A stretch of 64,000 nt of DNA from Flavobacterium magnum (GCF_003055625.1 NZ_CP028811.1:1550001-1614000), one strand, 5' to 3'; shown: positions 1 to 9,003, counted from the stretch's first letter. Program-made: numbers and translations. The notes: generated by a model not told the origin, from the letters alone.

Positions 1-2485
1 CTTTGGTTGCCTCTTCAGAAACGTTCGGGATGTCGTTGGTCAATTCTTCATTACCCAATTTCGTATCACGAACATCCAATGAATAATCATCGATGTGGAT
101 AGAAGTAAAGATGTCGTCGCGAACTACTTTCTCAGAAATCACGATCGCATCCTCGAAGTTGTACCCTTTCCATGGCATGAACGCCACTTTCAGGTTTCTT
201 CCTAAGGCAAGCTCTCCGTTTTGGGTAGCATAACCTTCAGAAAGTACTTGTCCGGGAATTACCCTGTCGCCTTTTCTTACAATCGGCTTCAGGTTGATCG
301 AAGTACTTTGGTTCGTTTTACGGAATTTGATGAGGTTGTAGGTCTTCTCGTCCGTGTCAAAACTGACCATTCTTTCTTCTTCCGTACGGTCGTATTTAAT
401 GGTGATGATGTTGGCATCGACATATTCTACGGTTCCGTGGCCTTCTGCATTAATCAATACACGGGAATCAGAAGCCACCTGTCTTTCAAGGCCTGTTCCT
501 ACAATCGGGGCTTCAGGACGCAGCAATGGTACGGCCTGACGCATCATGTTTGATCCCATCAACGCACGGTTCGCATCATCATGCTCCAAAAACGGAATCA
601 GGGAAGCCGAGATCGAAGCGATCTGGTTTGGCGCCACATCGGCATAATCAATCCTGTGCGGATCGACAACCGGAAAGTCACCTTCCTCACGGGCAATTAC
701 CTTATCGGCAAGGATGGTTCCGTCAGCGCCCACTTCGATGTTGGCCTGCGAAATCAATTTGCCTTCTTCTTCTTCTGCACTCAGGTAAACCGGTTCGGCA
801 TTGATGTCGATTTTACCGTCAGTCACTTTACGGTAAGGGGTTTCGATGAAGCCCATCCCGTTTACTTTCGCATAAACTCCAAGTGAGGAAATCAAACCGA
901 TGTTTGGTCCTTCCGGTGTTTCAATCGGGCATAAACGGCCGTAGTGTGTATAGTGAACGTCACGTACCTCAAATCCGGCCCTTTCACGCGAAAGACCACC
1001 AGGTCCAAGGGCAGACAACCTTCTTTTGTGCGTGATCTCAGCCAATGGATTGGTTTGGTCCATAAACTGAGACAACTGGTTTGTCCCGAAGAAAGAGTTG
1101 ATTACCGATGATAAAGTTTTAGCGTTGATCAAATCGATCGGTGTAAATACTTCATTATCACGAACGTTCATCCTTTCACGGATCGTACGTGCCATACGCG
1201 CCAATCCGACGCCGAACTGTGCAGAAAGTTGTTCCCCAACAGTACGTACACGACGGTTTGACAAGTGATCGATATCATCAATCTCTGCCTTAGAGTTGAT
1301 CAGTTCGATCAGGTATTTTACGATAGTGATGATATCTTCCTTGGTAAGCACCTGCTTTTCCATTGGGATATCAAGGTTCAGTTTTTTGTTCATCCTGTAA
1401 CGGCCTACTTCACCTAAGTTGTAGCGCTGGTCAGAGAAGAACAATTTATCGATGATGCCACGAGCGGTTTCCTCATCAGGTGGTTCTGCATTACGCAGCT
1501 GACGGTAGATGTGCTCGACGGCTTCTTTTTCAGAGTTGGTCGGGTCTTTTTGCAAAGTGTTGTGGATGATGGCATAATCAGCCTGATTTGCATCTTCTTT
1601 GTGCAAAAGAATCGATTTTACGTTGGCATCGATGATTTCCTCTACGTTATCCTTGTCGATAATCGTATCACGGTCAAGGATGATCTCGTTACGCTCGATA
1701 GACACTACCTCGCCGGTATCCTCGTCCACGAAATCCTCGTGCCAGGTATTCAATACACGCGCCGCTAATTTGCGTCCGATGTATTTCTTCAGTCCTGTTT
1801 TAGACACTTTGATTTCCTCAGCAAGGTCGAAGATTTCAAGGATATCCTTGTCTCTTTCAAAACCGATGGCGCGGAATAGGGTGGTTACAGGTAATTTTTT
1901 CTTACGGTCGATATAGGCGTACATGACGCTGTTGATATCGGTTGCAAATTCAATCCATGATCCTTTGAACGGAATGACACGGGCAGAATATAATTTGGTT
2001 CCGTTGGCGTGGAACGACTGTCCAAAGAACACGCCCGGTGAACGGTGTAATTGAGATACAACCACACGCTCGGCGCCGTTGATGACAAACGTACCGCTTG
2101 GCGTCATATAAGGGATCGTACCGAGGTACACATCCTGTACAATAGTTTCAAAATCCTCATGCTCCGGATCGGTACAATACAGTTTTAGCCTGGCTTTTAA
2201 AGGCACACTGTATGTCAATCCTCGCTCAATACATTCCTGAATGGTATAACGTGGCGGATCAACAAAATAATCAAGGAACTCCAGTACGAATTGGTTTCTG
2301 GTGTCAGTGATTGGAAAGTTTTCCATGAAGGTGTTATAGAGCCCTTCGTTGCCTCTTTCGTCGGATTTGGTTTCCAGTTGGAAGAAATCCTTGAAGGATT
2401 TGACCTGAATATCTAGGAAATCCGGATAGTCGGGGATATTCCTGGTCGAGGCAAAATTCAATCTTTCAGTCTGATTTGTTATCAT
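1..2485 (-). CDS. rpoB: DNA-directed RNA polymerase subunit beta (partial, C-terminus beyond window)
   Basis: Encodes the beta subunit of RNA polymerase, which forms one side of the active-site cleft. The frame is open from an ATG at 2485 (protein begins [15 protein letters not shown]) to the left edge, about 828 residues, so the C-terminal part is missing. The rifampicin-binding segment is visible around residues 470-500 ([19 protein letters not shown], then SALGPGG) and keeps the D, H and S residues of drug-sensitive enzymes. The frame near the edge still reads [15 protein letters not shown], so no frameshift is present. It follows rplL after a 268-nt gap with a hairpin, the usual L7/L12-beta order. 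Identification is near certain. Confidence 0.98.
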   Translation of the reverse strand, partial: MITNQTERLNFASTRNIPDYPDFLDIQVKSFKDFFQLETKSDERGNEGLYNTFMENFPITDTRNQFVLEFLDYFVDPPRYTIQECIERGLTYSVPLKARLKLYCTDPEHEDFETIVQDVYLGTIPYMTPSGTFVINGAERVVVSQLHRSPGVFFGQSFHANGTKLYSARVIPFKGSWIEFATDINSVMYAYIDRKKKLPVTTLFRAIGFERDKDILEIFDLAEEIKVSKTGLKKYIGRKLAARVLNTWHEDFVDEDTGEVVSIERNEIILDRDTIIDKDNVEEIIDANVKSILLHKEDANQADYAIIHNTLQKDPTNSEKEAVEHIYRQLRNAEPPDEETARGIIDKLFFSDQRYNLGEVGRYRMNKKLNLDIPMEKQVLTKEDIITIVKYLIELINSKAEIDDIDHLSNRRVRTVGEQLSAQFGVGLARMARTIRERMNVRDNEVFTPIDLINAKTLSSVINSFFGTNQLSQFMDQTNPLAEITHKRRLSALGPGGLSRERAGFEVRDVHYTHYGRLCPIETPEGPNIGLISSLGVYAKVNGMGFIETPYRKVTDGKIDINAEPVYLSAEEEEGKLISQANIEVGADGTILADKVIAREEGDFPVVDPHRIDYADVAPNQIASISASLIPFLEHDDANRALMGSNMMRQAVPLLRPEAPIVGTGLERQVASDSRVLINAEGHGTVEYVDANIITIKYDRTEEERMVSFDTDEKTYNLIKFRKTNQSTSINLKPIVRKGDRVIPGQVLSEGYATQNGELALGRNLKVAFMPWKGYNFEDAIVISEKVVRDDIFTSIHIDDYSLDVRDTKLGNEELTNDIPNVSEEATK

Positions 2486-2694
2486 CAATGGACAAAATTT
2501 TGATTAAAAAAAAGTAGTTTTTGTGTAAAAACACTGTTTTGATTGATACTTTCTTTTTGATAATCCATACCTCTTAAAAGTAAACTATAGTATCTGTTAG
2601 TAAACTTCTTTCTTCGTATGGGCTAAAGTTGTTTGGGTGTCCTGAGGTGGTATTTATAATAAAATCCAGGATATAATTTTATTATACGAAAAAT

Positions 2695-2731
2695 GGTTTA
2701 GGCCTTTGGAAGCGTGTCCAAGACCTAAACC
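2695..2731 (-). promoter_or_regulatory. Hairpin in the rplL-rpoB spacer (attenuator or processing site)
   Basis: GGTTTAGG (2695-2702) and CCTAAACC (2724-2731) form a perfect 8-bp inverted repeat, extended inwards by an imperfect CTTGGA/TCCAAAG pairing. In the minus-strand transcript the hairpin is followed by ATTTTTCG, a weak U-run. It lies between rplL and rpoB, where other bacteria have a partial terminator or an RNase site that sets the ratio of L7/L12 to beta subunit. That role is inferred from position only. Confidence 0.55.
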
Positions 2732-2753
2732 TAGTTTTCAAAACCGAGTTGTA

Positions 2754-3128
2754 CTATTTAAGCTCAACAACAGCTCCGGCCTCTTCTAAAGCTTTTTTCA
2801 GGCCTTCAGCCTCTTCTTTAGAAACACCTTCTTTCACTGAACTTGGAGCGCTGTCCACTACTTCTTTAGCTTCTTTAAGACCTAAACCGGTAAGTTCTTT
2901 TACCAATTTCACAACAGCCAGTTTAGAAGCACCTGCATCTTTAAGGATTACGTTGAATTCAGTCTGAGCTTCTTCAGCAGCACCGGCATCACCGCCACCA
3001 GCTGACATTACTACTGCAGCTGCAGCAGGCTCAATTCCGTACTCGTCTTTTAATATTGTAGCTAAGTCGTTAACTTCTTTAACTGTAAGGTTAACTAATT
3101 GTTCTGCGAATTGTTTCAAATCTGCCAT
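2754..3128 (-). CDS. rplL: 50S ribosomal protein bL12 (L7/L12)
   Basis: Stalk protein of the large subunit; dimers bind uL10 and recruit translation GTPases. The 124-residue length is standard. An N-terminal dimerisation helix ([20 protein letters not shown]) leads through an Ala-rich hinge (residues about 35-53) to the C-terminal domain ending in the conserved [19 protein letters not shown] and [10 protein letters not shown]. The ATG at 3128 lies 69 nt after rplJ, in the same operon. The sequence is typical and the call is firm. Confidence 0.98.
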   Translation of the reverse strand: MADLKQFAEQLVNLTVKEVNDLATILKDEYGIEPAAAAVVMSAGGGDAGAAEEAQTEFNVILKDAGASKLAVVKLVKELTGLGLKEAKEVVDSAPSSVKEGVSKEEAEGLKKALEEAGAVVELK

Positions 3129-3197
3129 TTTTTCTATCGTTTAAAATGATTTGTAAAATATAATTTATTATTGTGCGCTTGTGAATGTGCTTACCAA

Positions 3198-3692
3198 TTA
3201 AGCTGCCTCTTCGTCCTTGAACTGGTTCTTAAGAGCTGAAATAACTCTTTGGGCAGGCGATTGAAGCAATCCGATGATTTCGCCGATCACTTCTTCTTTC
3301 GATTTCAATGAAGCCAATGAATCGAGTAAGTTGTCACCGATGTAGATTTCGGAATTGATGTAAGCTCCCTTAAGGATAGGCTTGTCCGATTTTTTACGGA
3401 ATTCCTTGATGATCTTTGCAGGTGCGTTAGCAGTCTCTGAAAGCAGGATCGCGGTGTTTCCTTTTAAAATCGTTGACAAATCCTCATAGTTATTGTCTGA
3501 CGCTTCCATTGCTTTTTCAAGCAAGGTGTTTTTTACCACTTCCAATTTGATGCCTGCTTTAAAGCAAGCCCTTCTCAGATTTGAAGTCGTTTCAGCGTCA
3601 AGTCCTGAAATATCTGCCATATACACGGTATTGCTACCGGCTAACTGTGCAGTTAAATTTTCAATTGCGATTGATTTTTCTTCTCTAGTCAT
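3198..3692 (-). CDS. rplJ: 50S ribosomal protein uL10
   Basis: Base of the ribosomal stalk, binding 23S rRNA and bL12 dimers. At 164 residues it has the family length. It begins MTREEKSIAIENL, carries LRRACFKAGIKLEVVKNTL typical of the rRNA-binding domain, and ends in a helix (QRVISALKNQFKDEEAA) that would bind bL12. It sits 19 nt downstream of rplA and 69 nt upstream of rplL. I see no clear autoregulatory leader in the short space before it. Confidence 0.97.
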   Translation of the reverse strand: MTREEKSIAIENLTAQLAGSNTVYMADISGLDAETTSNLRRACFKAGIKLEVVKNTLLEKAMEASDNNYEDLSTILKGNTAILLSETANAPAKIIKEFRKKSDKPILKGAYINSEIYIGDNLLDSLASLKSKEEVIGEIIGLLQSPAQRVISALKNQFKDEEAA

Positions 3693-3711
3693 ATTAAAAA
3701 TCTTTTACTGC

Positions 3712-4401
3712 TTAGACGGCTTTAGGATCCAGGGCAATCGCAGGACTCATTGTGCTTGACAAGTGAATGCTTTTGATGTATTGGCCTTTTGCCGCAGTTG
3801 GCTTCAGTTTAATTAATGTTTGAATAATTTCATGGGCATTGTCCACGATCTGGTCCGCTCCGAAAGAAACCCTTCCGATACCGGCGTGTACGATACCAGT
3901 CTTATCTACCTTGAAATCAATCTTACCGGCTTTTACCTCAGCTACAGCTTTCGCTACGTCCATGGTTACTGTTCCGGTTTTTGGGTTTGGCATCAGGCCA
4001 CGTGGACCCAATACGCGTCCTAAAGGACCTAATTTACCCATTACGGCAGGCATCGTGATGATTACATCGATATCCGTCCAGCCGTCTTTGATTTTCTGGA
4101 GGTAGTCATCTAAACCTACGTGGTCAGCACCGGCCGCTTTAGCTTCAGCTTCCTTATCCGGAGTTACAAGGGCCAAAACCCTTACGTCCTTACCGGTTCC
4201 GTGCGGAAGTGTTACGACACCCCTTACCATTTGGTTTGCTTTTCTTGGGTCAACGCCTAATTTTACGGCGATATCCACAGACTCGTCAAATTTTGCAGAA
4301 GCGATTACTTTAACCAATGCAGAAGCATCTTTTAAAGAATACATTTTGTTCTTCTCAATCTTTGAAGCAGCCTCTTTTTGCTTTTTTGTCAATTTTGCCA
4401 T
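3712..4401 (-). CDS. rplA: 50S ribosomal protein uL1
   Basis: Protein of the mobile L1 stalk that contacts deacyl-tRNA at the E site, and in many bacteria a translational repressor of its own operon. The 229-residue product contains the signature [17 protein letters not shown] after [13 protein letters not shown], and [18 protein letters not shown] further on. The start is 3 nt after the rplK stop, so the two are probably translationally coupled. Regulation by L1 is known from other bacteria; I could not recognise an L1-binding hairpin in the rplK leader. Confidence 0.97.
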   Translation of the reverse strand: MAKLTKKQKEAASKIEKNKMYSLKDASALVKVIASAKFDESVDIAVKLGVDPRKANQMVRGVVTLPHGTGKDVRVLALVTPDKEAEAKAAGADHVGLDDYLQKIKDGWTDIDVIITMPAVMGKLGPLGRVLGPRGLMPNPKTGTVTMDVAKAVAEVKAGKIDFKVDKTGIVHAGIGRVSFGADQIVDNAHEIIQTLIKLKPTAAKGQYIKSIHLSSTMSPAIALDPKAV

Positions 4402-4404
4402 GTC

Positions 4405-4851
4405 TTAAGCTTTGTTTAGAGGAGATTCTCCCGATACAGTTATACCCATTGATCTTGCTGTACCAGCAATCATGCTCATAGCAGACTCCATAGTGAATGC
4501 ATTCAAATCAGCCATTTTGTCCTCTGCGATCGCTTTGATCTGATCCCAGGTAACGCTGGCGACTTTTTTACGGTTTGGTTCTCCCGAACCTCCCTTAAGC
4601 TTTGCAGCTTCCATTAACTGGACGGCAGCTGGTGGAGTCTTTACGACGAAATCGAACGATTTGTCCTTGTACACAGTAATTTGTACTGGGCACACTTTGC
4701 CGGCTTTATCCTGGGTCCTCGCATTAAACTGCTTACAGAATTCCATGATGTTTACACCAGCAGCTCCAAGAGCAGGTCCAACCGGCGGCGATGGATTCGC
4801 GGCGCCTCCCTTAACTTGTAGTTTAACTACTTTACTAATCTCTTTAGCCAT
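4405..4851 (-). CDS. rplK: 50S ribosomal protein uL11
   Basis: Part of the GTPase-associated centre with 23S rRNA; the target region of thiostrepton-type antibiotics. The 148-residue sequence has the N-terminal [20 protein letters not shown] with the proline-rich hinge, and the C-terminal rRNA-binding half ending [15 protein letters not shown]. It lies 65 nt downstream of nusG and heads the rplK-rplA-rplJ-rplL-rpoB run. The leader 4852-4916 contains a small GCAG/CTGC stem whose relevance is unclear. Confidence 0.97.
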   Translation of the reverse strand: MAKEISKVVKLQVKGGAANPSPPVGPALGAAGVNIMEFCKQFNARTQDKAGKVCPVQITVYKDKSFDFVVKTPPAAVQLMEAAKLKGGSGEPNRKKVASVTWDQIKAIAEDKMADLNAFTMESAMSMIAGTARSMGITVSGESPLNKA

Positions 4852-4916
4852 TGTTTAAAAAATGTGCAGTTGTCTGTGGAAGCAGATTCCTGCGGTTATT
4901 ATAATAGTGTAACAAA

Positions 4917-5468
4917 TTATACTTTTTCAACCTGCATAAAGCTCAGTTCCAAAGGTGTCTTTCTTCCGAAAATTTTCACCATCACTTCGAGTTTACGCTT
5001 TTCATCGTTGATTTTTTCAACTGTTCCATTGAAACCATTGAATGGGCCATCGATCACTTTTACAGTTTCACCCATATTGAAAGGAATCGCGTGAGAATCG
5101 GTCTTAACAGCCAGTTCGTCAACTTTTCCGAGCATGCGGTTCACCTCTGACATCCTCAAAGGCACCGGATCGCCGTTTTTAACTTCGCCTAAAAAACCGA
5201 TAACACTCGTTATAGACTTGATAATGTGCGGAATTTCACCGGTAAGGTTTGCCTCGATCATCACGTATCCGGGAAAATATACTTTATCCTTGGTGATTTT
5301 CTTGCCATCCCTAACCTGTACTATTTTTTCGGTAGGCACCAACACCTGGGAGATGTAATCACCCATACCCAGCCTGTTGATCTCAGTCTCGATATAGTTC
5401 TTTACTTTATTCTCCTGGCCGCTTACCGCCCTGACAACGTACCATTTTTTCACATTATTTTCTGACAT
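4917..5468 (-). CDS. nusG: Transcription termination/antitermination factor NusG
   Basis: Binds the RNA polymerase clamp through its N-terminal NGN domain and links transcription to Rho or the ribosome through its C-terminal KOW domain. The protein begins MSENNVKKWYVVRAVSGQE and shows FPGYVMIEANL within NGN. The KOW domain appears near residue 130 onwards (MGETVKVIDGPFNGFNGTVEKI). I chose the ATG at 5468; an in-frame ATG two codons earlier (5474) is possible. It is 14 nt after secE and precedes rplK, the classic order. Confidence 0.97.
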   Translation of the reverse strand: MSENNVKKWYVVRAVSGQENKVKNYIETEINRLGMGDYISQVLVPTEKIVQVRDGKKITKDKVYFPGYVMIEANLTGEIPHIIKSITSVIGFLGEVKNGDPVPLRMSEVNRMLGKVDELAVKTDSHAIPFNMGETVKVIDGPFNGFNGTVEKINDEKRKLEVMVKIFGRKTPLELSFMQVEKV

Positions 5469-5482
5469 CGCCAAAGTATTTA

Positions 5483-5674
5483 TTATTTAACGGCGCTGAA
5501 AAACGCACTCAGTAATTTTGTGAAGCCCTGATCCACGCCCCATGTGGCGAGTGAACACAACACTGAAAAAACAGCAACTACAATAGTAAGGCGTTGTACT
5601 TCTGCCCACTCCGGCCAGGTCACGTTGGTTTTCAACTCTTCGAACGCCTCTGATATATAATTAACTACTTTCAT
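5483..5674 (-). CDS. secE: Preprotein translocase subunit SecE
   Basis: Small essential subunit of the SecYEG inner-membrane channel. The roughly 63-residue protein has the single-helix form seen outside enterobacteria: an amphipathic segment with the conserved ELKTNVTWPEWAEVQRLT, then one membrane span (IVVAVFSVLCSLATWGVDQGF). I chose the ATG at 5674 (MKVVNYISEAF); one at 5680 adds two residues. It lies directly after tRNA-Trp and before nusG, so trnW-secE-nusG are very likely one transcript. Confidence 0.95.
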   Translation of the reverse strand: MKVVNYISEAFEELKTNVTWPEWAEVQRLTIVVAVFSVLCSLATWGVDQGFTKLLSAFFSAVK

Positions 5675-5691
5675 TATCATTTGTTTTTTAA

Positions 5692-5765
5692 TGGCACGGG
5701 CGGAGGGATTCGAACCCCCATCAACGGTTTTGGAGACCGCTATTCTACCCTTGAACTACGCCCGT
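5692..5765 (-). tRNA. tRNA-Trp (anticodon CCA)
   Basis: On the minus strand the acceptor ACGGGCG pairs with CGCCCGT, the T-arm contains GGTTCGAATCC, and the anticodon loop reads CTCCAAA, giving CCA. Discriminator G is followed by an encoded CCA end (5694-5692), unlike the other tRNAs here. It lies between tuf and secE with only a few bases to the hairpin upstream. Confidence 0.96.
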
Positions 5766-5768
5766 ATT

Positions 5769-5803
5769 AAAAACCAGCAGCATCAAGGGACACTGCTGGT
5801 TTT
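5769..5803 (-). terminator. Hairpin with U-tract after tuf
   Basis: On the minus strand AAAACCAGCAG pairs with CTGCTGGTTTT around a 12-nt loop, and the 3' arm runs into TTTTT. This has the form of an intrinsic terminator for tuf. Only three bases separate the U-tract from the 5' end of tRNA-Trp, so it may instead be a partial terminator or a tRNA-processing structure. Confidence 0.65.
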
Positions 5804-5822
5804 CCTGGTATTGTGAATAAAA

Positions 5823-7016
5823 TTATTCTACGATTTCAGTTACCTGACCTGCACCTACTGTTCTACCACCCTCACGGATAGCGAAACGTAAACCTACGCT
5901 CATCGCGATTGGGCTCAACAAAGATACATCGATTGTCAAGTTGTCACCTGGCATAACCATCTCTACACCTGCTGGCAAAGAAATGATACCTGTCACGTCA
6001 GTTGTACGTACATAGAACTGTGGACGGTAGTTGTTATGGAATGGTGTGTGACGTCCACCTTCTTCTTTTTTCAGGATGTAAACCTCAGCCTTGAATTTAG
6101 CGTGTGGCTTTACAGATCCTGGCTTAATGATAACCATACCCCTTTTGATATCAGACTTGTCGATACCCCTCAAAAGAAGACCTACGTTATCGCCAGCTTC
6201 TCCACGGTCAAGGATTTTACGGAACATCTCAACTCCAGTGATTGTAGAAGTCAGTTTGTCTGCACCCATACCGATGATTTCAACAGCATCACCTGTGTTG
6301 GCAACACCAGTTTCGATACGGCCTGTAGCAACAGTTCCACGTCCTGTGATGGTGAATACGTCTTCAACAGGCATAAGGAATGGCTTCGCTACGTCACGTA
6401 CCGGCTCTTCGATCCAGCTGTCAACCGCTTCCATCAATTCCATGATTTTTGGAACCCAGGTAGCATCTCCGTTCAATCCACCCAAAGCAGATCCCTGGAT
6501 AACTGGTCCGTTGTCGCCATCATATTCGTAGAAAGACAAAAGGTCACGGATTTCCATTTCAACAAGCTCCAAAAGCTCAGCATCGTCAACCATATCCACT
6601 TTGTTCATGAATACAACGATCCTTGGAATACCAACCTGACGTCCTAAAAGGATGTGCTCGCGGGTTTGTGGCATTGGTCCGTCAGTAGCGGCAACTACAA
6701 GAATAGCACCGTCCATCTGCGCAGCACCGGTAACCATGTTCTTTACGTAATCCGCGTGACCTGGACAGTCAACGTGAGCGTAGTGACGGTTAGCTGTTTC
6801 GTATTCTACGTGTGAAGTATTGATGGTAATACCCCTTTCTTTTTCTTCAGGTGCGTTATCAATCTGGTCGAAAGATTTAGCAGCAGTTTTAGAGAAACCA
6901 GCTTCAGCCATTACTTTAGTGATAGCAGCGGTCAAAGTAGTTTTTCCGTGATCCACGTGTCCAATAGTACCGATATTCAAGTGCGGTTTGGAACGATTAA
7001 AATTCTCTTTTGCCAT
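5823..7016 (-). CDS. tuf: Elongation factor Tu
   Basis: GTPase that delivers aminoacyl-tRNA to the ribosomal A site. All G motifs are intact: GHVDHGKT near residue 19, the switch [20 protein letters not shown] and GSAL. Domain II carries [13 protein letters not shown] and the C-terminus ends [10 protein letters not shown]. The length of 397 residues matches the family. It follows tRNA-Thr(GGT) by 59 nt and precedes tRNA-Trp, the order tRNA-tuf-secE-nusG also seen around E. coli tufB. No second copy is in the window. Confidence 0.98.
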   Translation of the reverse strand: MAKENFNRSKPHLNIGTIGHVDHGKTTLTAAITKVMAEAGFSKTAAKSFDQIDNAPEEKERGITINTSHVEYETANRHYAHVDCPGHADYVKNMVTGAAQMDGAILVVAATDGPMPQTREHILLGRQVGIPRIVVFMNKVDMVDDAELLELVEMEIRDLLSFYEYDGDNGPVIQGSALGGLNGDATWVPKIMELMEAVDSWIEEPVRDVAKPFLMPVEDVFTITGRGTVATGRIETGVANTGDAVEIIGMGADKLTSTITGVEMFRKILDRGEAGDNVGLLLRGIDKSDIKRGMVIIKPGSVKPHAKFKAEVYILKKEEGGRHTPFHNNYRPQFYVRTTDVTGIISLPAGVEMVMPGDNLTIDVSLLSPIAMSVGLRFAIREGGRTVGAGQVTEIVE

Positions 7017-7075
7017 TTTACTTAATTTTTAATCTTAGTTATATAATAATATTAGTGTTCAATTGTACTAAATTG

Positions 7076-7147
7076 AGCCAATGACGGGATTTGAACCCGT
7101 GACCTCTTCCTTACCAAGGAAGCACTCTACCCCTGAGCTACACCGGC
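7076..7147 (-). tRNA. tRNA-Thr (anticodon GGT)
   Basis: On the minus strand the acceptor GCCGGTG pairs with CATTGGC, the anticodon stem is CTTCC/GGAAG with loop TTGGTAA giving GGT, and the T-arm holds GGTTCAAATCC. CCA is not encoded. It is the last tRNA before tuf. Confidence 0.96.
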
Positions 7148-7438
7148 AAGGTTAAACCCCAATTTCAAACCCGTGACCAGTGGAAGCTGCCCTGAATTTG
7201 AAATTTGAGGTTCCGAGACCTTCGCGGGCGGCTTGTAACAGTCGCTTTTGAAGATTCCGTTTATCGTAAGTCCGGGCTTGACGCCCCACTTTTTTGTAAA
7301 CCTTTTATATGGCTGTCGATTCATCTGGAGTATACGTCACTTCCGTTGGGTATCCATGCTGATGAACCTGCGCCGAATTTTTGATTAGCTGTTTTTTGAA
7401 ACTTGAGATTCGAAAAGGCATCTAAGACAAAAATTATG
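7148..7438. other. Gene-free spacer between tRNA-Tyr and tRNA-Thr(GGT)
   Basis: These 291 nt carry no convincing gene. An 11-nt stretch AACCCGTGACC at 7168-7178 repeats the T-arm region of the adjacent tRNA-Thr (7094-7104). In the conserved Thr-Tyr-Gly-Thr-tuf order known from E. coli, a tRNA-Gly(TCC) would lie here; I find neither its anticodon arm nor its T-arm. The spacer may be what remains after its loss. Confidence 0.5.
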
Positions 7439-7519
7439 TGGGGAGAGCAGGATTCGAACCTGCGAAGTTCTCACAGCAGATTTACAGTCTGCCCTCGTTG
7501 GCCGCTTGAGTATCTCCCC
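7439..7519 (-). tRNA. tRNA-Tyr (anticodon GTA)
   Basis: On the minus strand GGGGAGA pairs with TCTCCCC, the anticodon stem is CAGAC/TCTG-type with GTA in the loop (ACTGTAAA), a long class II variable arm follows, and the T-arm has GGTTCGAATCC. At 81 nt it fits a type II tRNA. CCA is not encoded. Confidence 0.95.
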
Positions 7520-7604
7520 GTTTTTAACCAATATTTTAAGAACTTGGGCTATTTTAAATTTTCAGTTTCTCCAAACGGAATCCACTTTTAAAATAACTTT
7601 TATG

Positions 7605-7678
7605 AGCCGATAGAGGGACTCGAACCCACGACCTGCTGATTACAAATCAGCTGCTCTAGCCAACTGAGCTACACCGGC
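7605..7678 (-). tRNA. tRNA-Thr (anticodon TGT)
   Basis: On the minus strand GCCGGTG pairs with TATCGGC, the anticodon stem GCTGA/TCAGC encloses TTTGTAA giving TGT, and the T-arm contains GGTTCGAGTCC. It is the first tRNA of the cluster and lies just downstream of the promoter at 7717-7746. Confidence 0.96.
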
Positions 7679-7687
7679 ATTGACAAT

Positions 7688-7715
7688 AAAAAAAGTCCGC
7701 TATTTCTAACGGACT
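7688..7715 (-). terminator. Intrinsic terminator of hpf, overlapping the tRNA promoter start
   Basis: On the minus strand AGTCCGTTA pairs with TAGCGGACT (one G-T wobble) around a GAAA tetraloop, followed by six T. This is a textbook intrinsic terminator for hpf (stop at 7771). The transcription start expected from the promoter at 7717-7746 falls inside the 5' arm. Confidence 0.85.
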
Positions 7716-7716
7716 G

Positions 7717-7746
7717 CAAATGTATATGTTTTTGTTTGTTAATCAA
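7717..7746 (-). promoter_or_regulatory. Promoter of the tRNA-tuf operon
   Basis: The minus strand reads TTG (7746-7744), 19 nt, then TACATTTG (7724-7717). This is an exact match to the Bacteroidota housekeeping form TTG-N19-TAnnTTTG. The expected start, a few bases downstream near 7713, lies about 35 nt before tRNA-Thr(TGT). Confidence 0.8.
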
Positions 7747-7770
7747 AACATTTTTAAAAAAAAATTCTGA

Positions 7771-8073
7771 TTAGCTATAGCTTCGGATTTTCTCCTTCCG
7801 TTTTACCAGTAGCCGCTCCGCAGCCTCTATCGAAAGGTCGACCGCTTCTTCAAATGTCTTACACTGTTTCTTTACCAGGAATTCATCCCCGGGGACATGG
7901 ATCTTAATTTCCGCTATCTTATTTTCCTTGTCGCTTGTCTTTTCCACTTTGAGGAAAACATCGGATGAGACCACCTTGTCATAATACTTTTCCAATTTGT
8001 CCATTCTTTCCTGAATGAAATCCACCAGCTTTCTGTCAACAGTAAAGTTAACTGCATGAACATTTACCTTCAT
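7771..8073 (-). CDS. hpf: Ribosome hibernation promoting factor, short form
   Basis: Binds the decoding region of the small subunit and inactivates ribosomes in stationary phase. The 100-residue protein is of the short type, lacking the C-terminal dimerisation domain of long HPF. It begins MKVNVHAVNFTVDRKLVDFIQERMDKLEKYY and has the basic HVPGDEFLVKKQCKTFEEAVD, with a Lys/Arg-rich end (LLVKRKEKIRSYS). It lies 27 nt downstream of xerC and ends in a strong terminator before the tRNA cluster. HPF/RaiA subtype names vary; membership of the family is clear. Confidence 0.9.
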   Translation of the reverse strand: MKVNVHAVNFTVDRKLVDFIQERMDKLEKYYDKVVSSDVFLKVEKTSDKENKIAEIKIHVPGDEFLVKKQCKTFEEAVDLSIEAAERLLVKRKEKIRSYS

Positions 8074-8100
8074 AATCTAAATTTTAATTGTTAAACATTG

Positions 8101-9003
8101 TCAGGATTGCCGCCGGTTCCTCGGATGGGCTTCCCCGTATACCTTTTTCAGTTCTGCCAAACTGTTGTGGGTGTACACCTGCGTCGACGCAAGGCTGGAA
8201 TGTCCGAGCAATTCCTTGACCGAATTTAAATCCGCCCCGTTGTTCAGTAAATGCGTCGCAAACGTGTGTCGAAGGATGTGCGGACTCTTTTTTACCTTTT
8301 CGGAGACATTACTAAAGTAATCATTTATTAGCCGATACACAAGTGAATCGCTTAATTTAACCCCTTTTAACGTCAGGAAAACAAATTCGGGATCTTTAAT
8401 TTCCTGTAGGTTAGCGCGTTCCTTTATATAGGTGTGGAGTTGGTGGGAAATAATTGGCAAAACCGGAATGATGCGCTCCTTGTTCCTTTTTCCTAAAACC
8501 TTAAGCGTGCCGTTGGCGAAGTCGAGGTGCTGGAGTTTTAGGGTAATCAATTCGGTGCGGCGGATTCCGGTTGTGTAGAAAAGGTCGATAATCAGCCGGT
8601 CACGCAGGCCTTCGTATCCTTCAGGATATTGAATCTGGTGCAGTACAGCGTCCAGTTCTTTTTCAGAAAAAGGGATCTGGATCTTTTTCGGGGTTTTAAG
8701 GGCCTTGTGCTTGAGTAGCGGACTCGTGTCGATCTGCCGCGTTTTCAACAGGAATTTATAAAAAGCCTTGAGCGAGGAAATTTTCCGGTTCACCGAATTG
8801 TTGGAGATGCCGCCTTCGACCAGGGAAACAATCCAGCTGCGCACCTGGCTGTAGTTGACGTCTATCAGGTTGTCCTGTCCGAAATTGGCAAGCAGGAATT
8901 CGCCAAAAGCTTCCACATCACGGTCATATGCCAGTAACGTGTGCGGGGAATAATTGCGTTCCTTCGAAAGATAATCGCCAAATGATTTCCTGATTTCCAA
9001 CAT
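8101..9003 (-). CDS. xerC: Tyrosine recombinase XerC/XerD-like
   Basis: Site-specific recombinase of the chromosome-dimer-resolution type. The 300-residue protein has an N-terminal SAM-like core-binding domain (FGDYLSKERNYSPHTLLAYDRD) and a C-terminal catalytic domain. The catalytic residues are present: Arg in TTGIRRTEL, Lys in VLGKRNKER, HxxR in SPHILRHTF, His in LLGHSSL and the nucleophile in TQVYTH. I chose ATG 9003, which directly follows a T7 run; a start seven codons earlier would lie inside the rpsU terminator. A transposon integrase is unlikely given the housekeeping context. Confidence 0.9.
   Translation of the reverse strand: MLEIRKSFGDYLSKERNYSPHTLLAYDRDVEAFGEFLLANFGQDNLIDVNYSQVRSWIVSLVEGGISNNSVNRKISSLKAFYKFLLKTRQIDTSPLLKHKALKTPKKIQIPFSEKELDAVLHQIQYPEGYEGLRDRLIIDLFYTTGIRRTELITLKLQHLDFANGTLKVLGKRNKERIIPVLPIISHQLHTYIKERANLQEIKDPEFVFLTLKGVKLSDSLVYRLINDYFSNVSEKVKKSPHILRHTFATHLLNNGADLNSVKELLGHSSLASTQVYTHNSLAELKKVYGEAHPRNRRQS

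Noticed and set aside
4852..4916. Possible L1-binding leader before rplK
   Set aside because: A small GCAG/CTGC stem is present, but it does not show the known L1-site features clearly enough.
6036..6647. 203-codon open frame on the plus strand across tuf
   Set aside because: It is antisense to the highly conserved elongation factor Tu gene, has no sensible domain, and owes its openness to codon bias in tuf.
7127..7324. 65-codon minus-strand frame in the tRNA spacer
   Set aside because: It overlaps tRNA-Thr, has no homology I recognise and no start signals.
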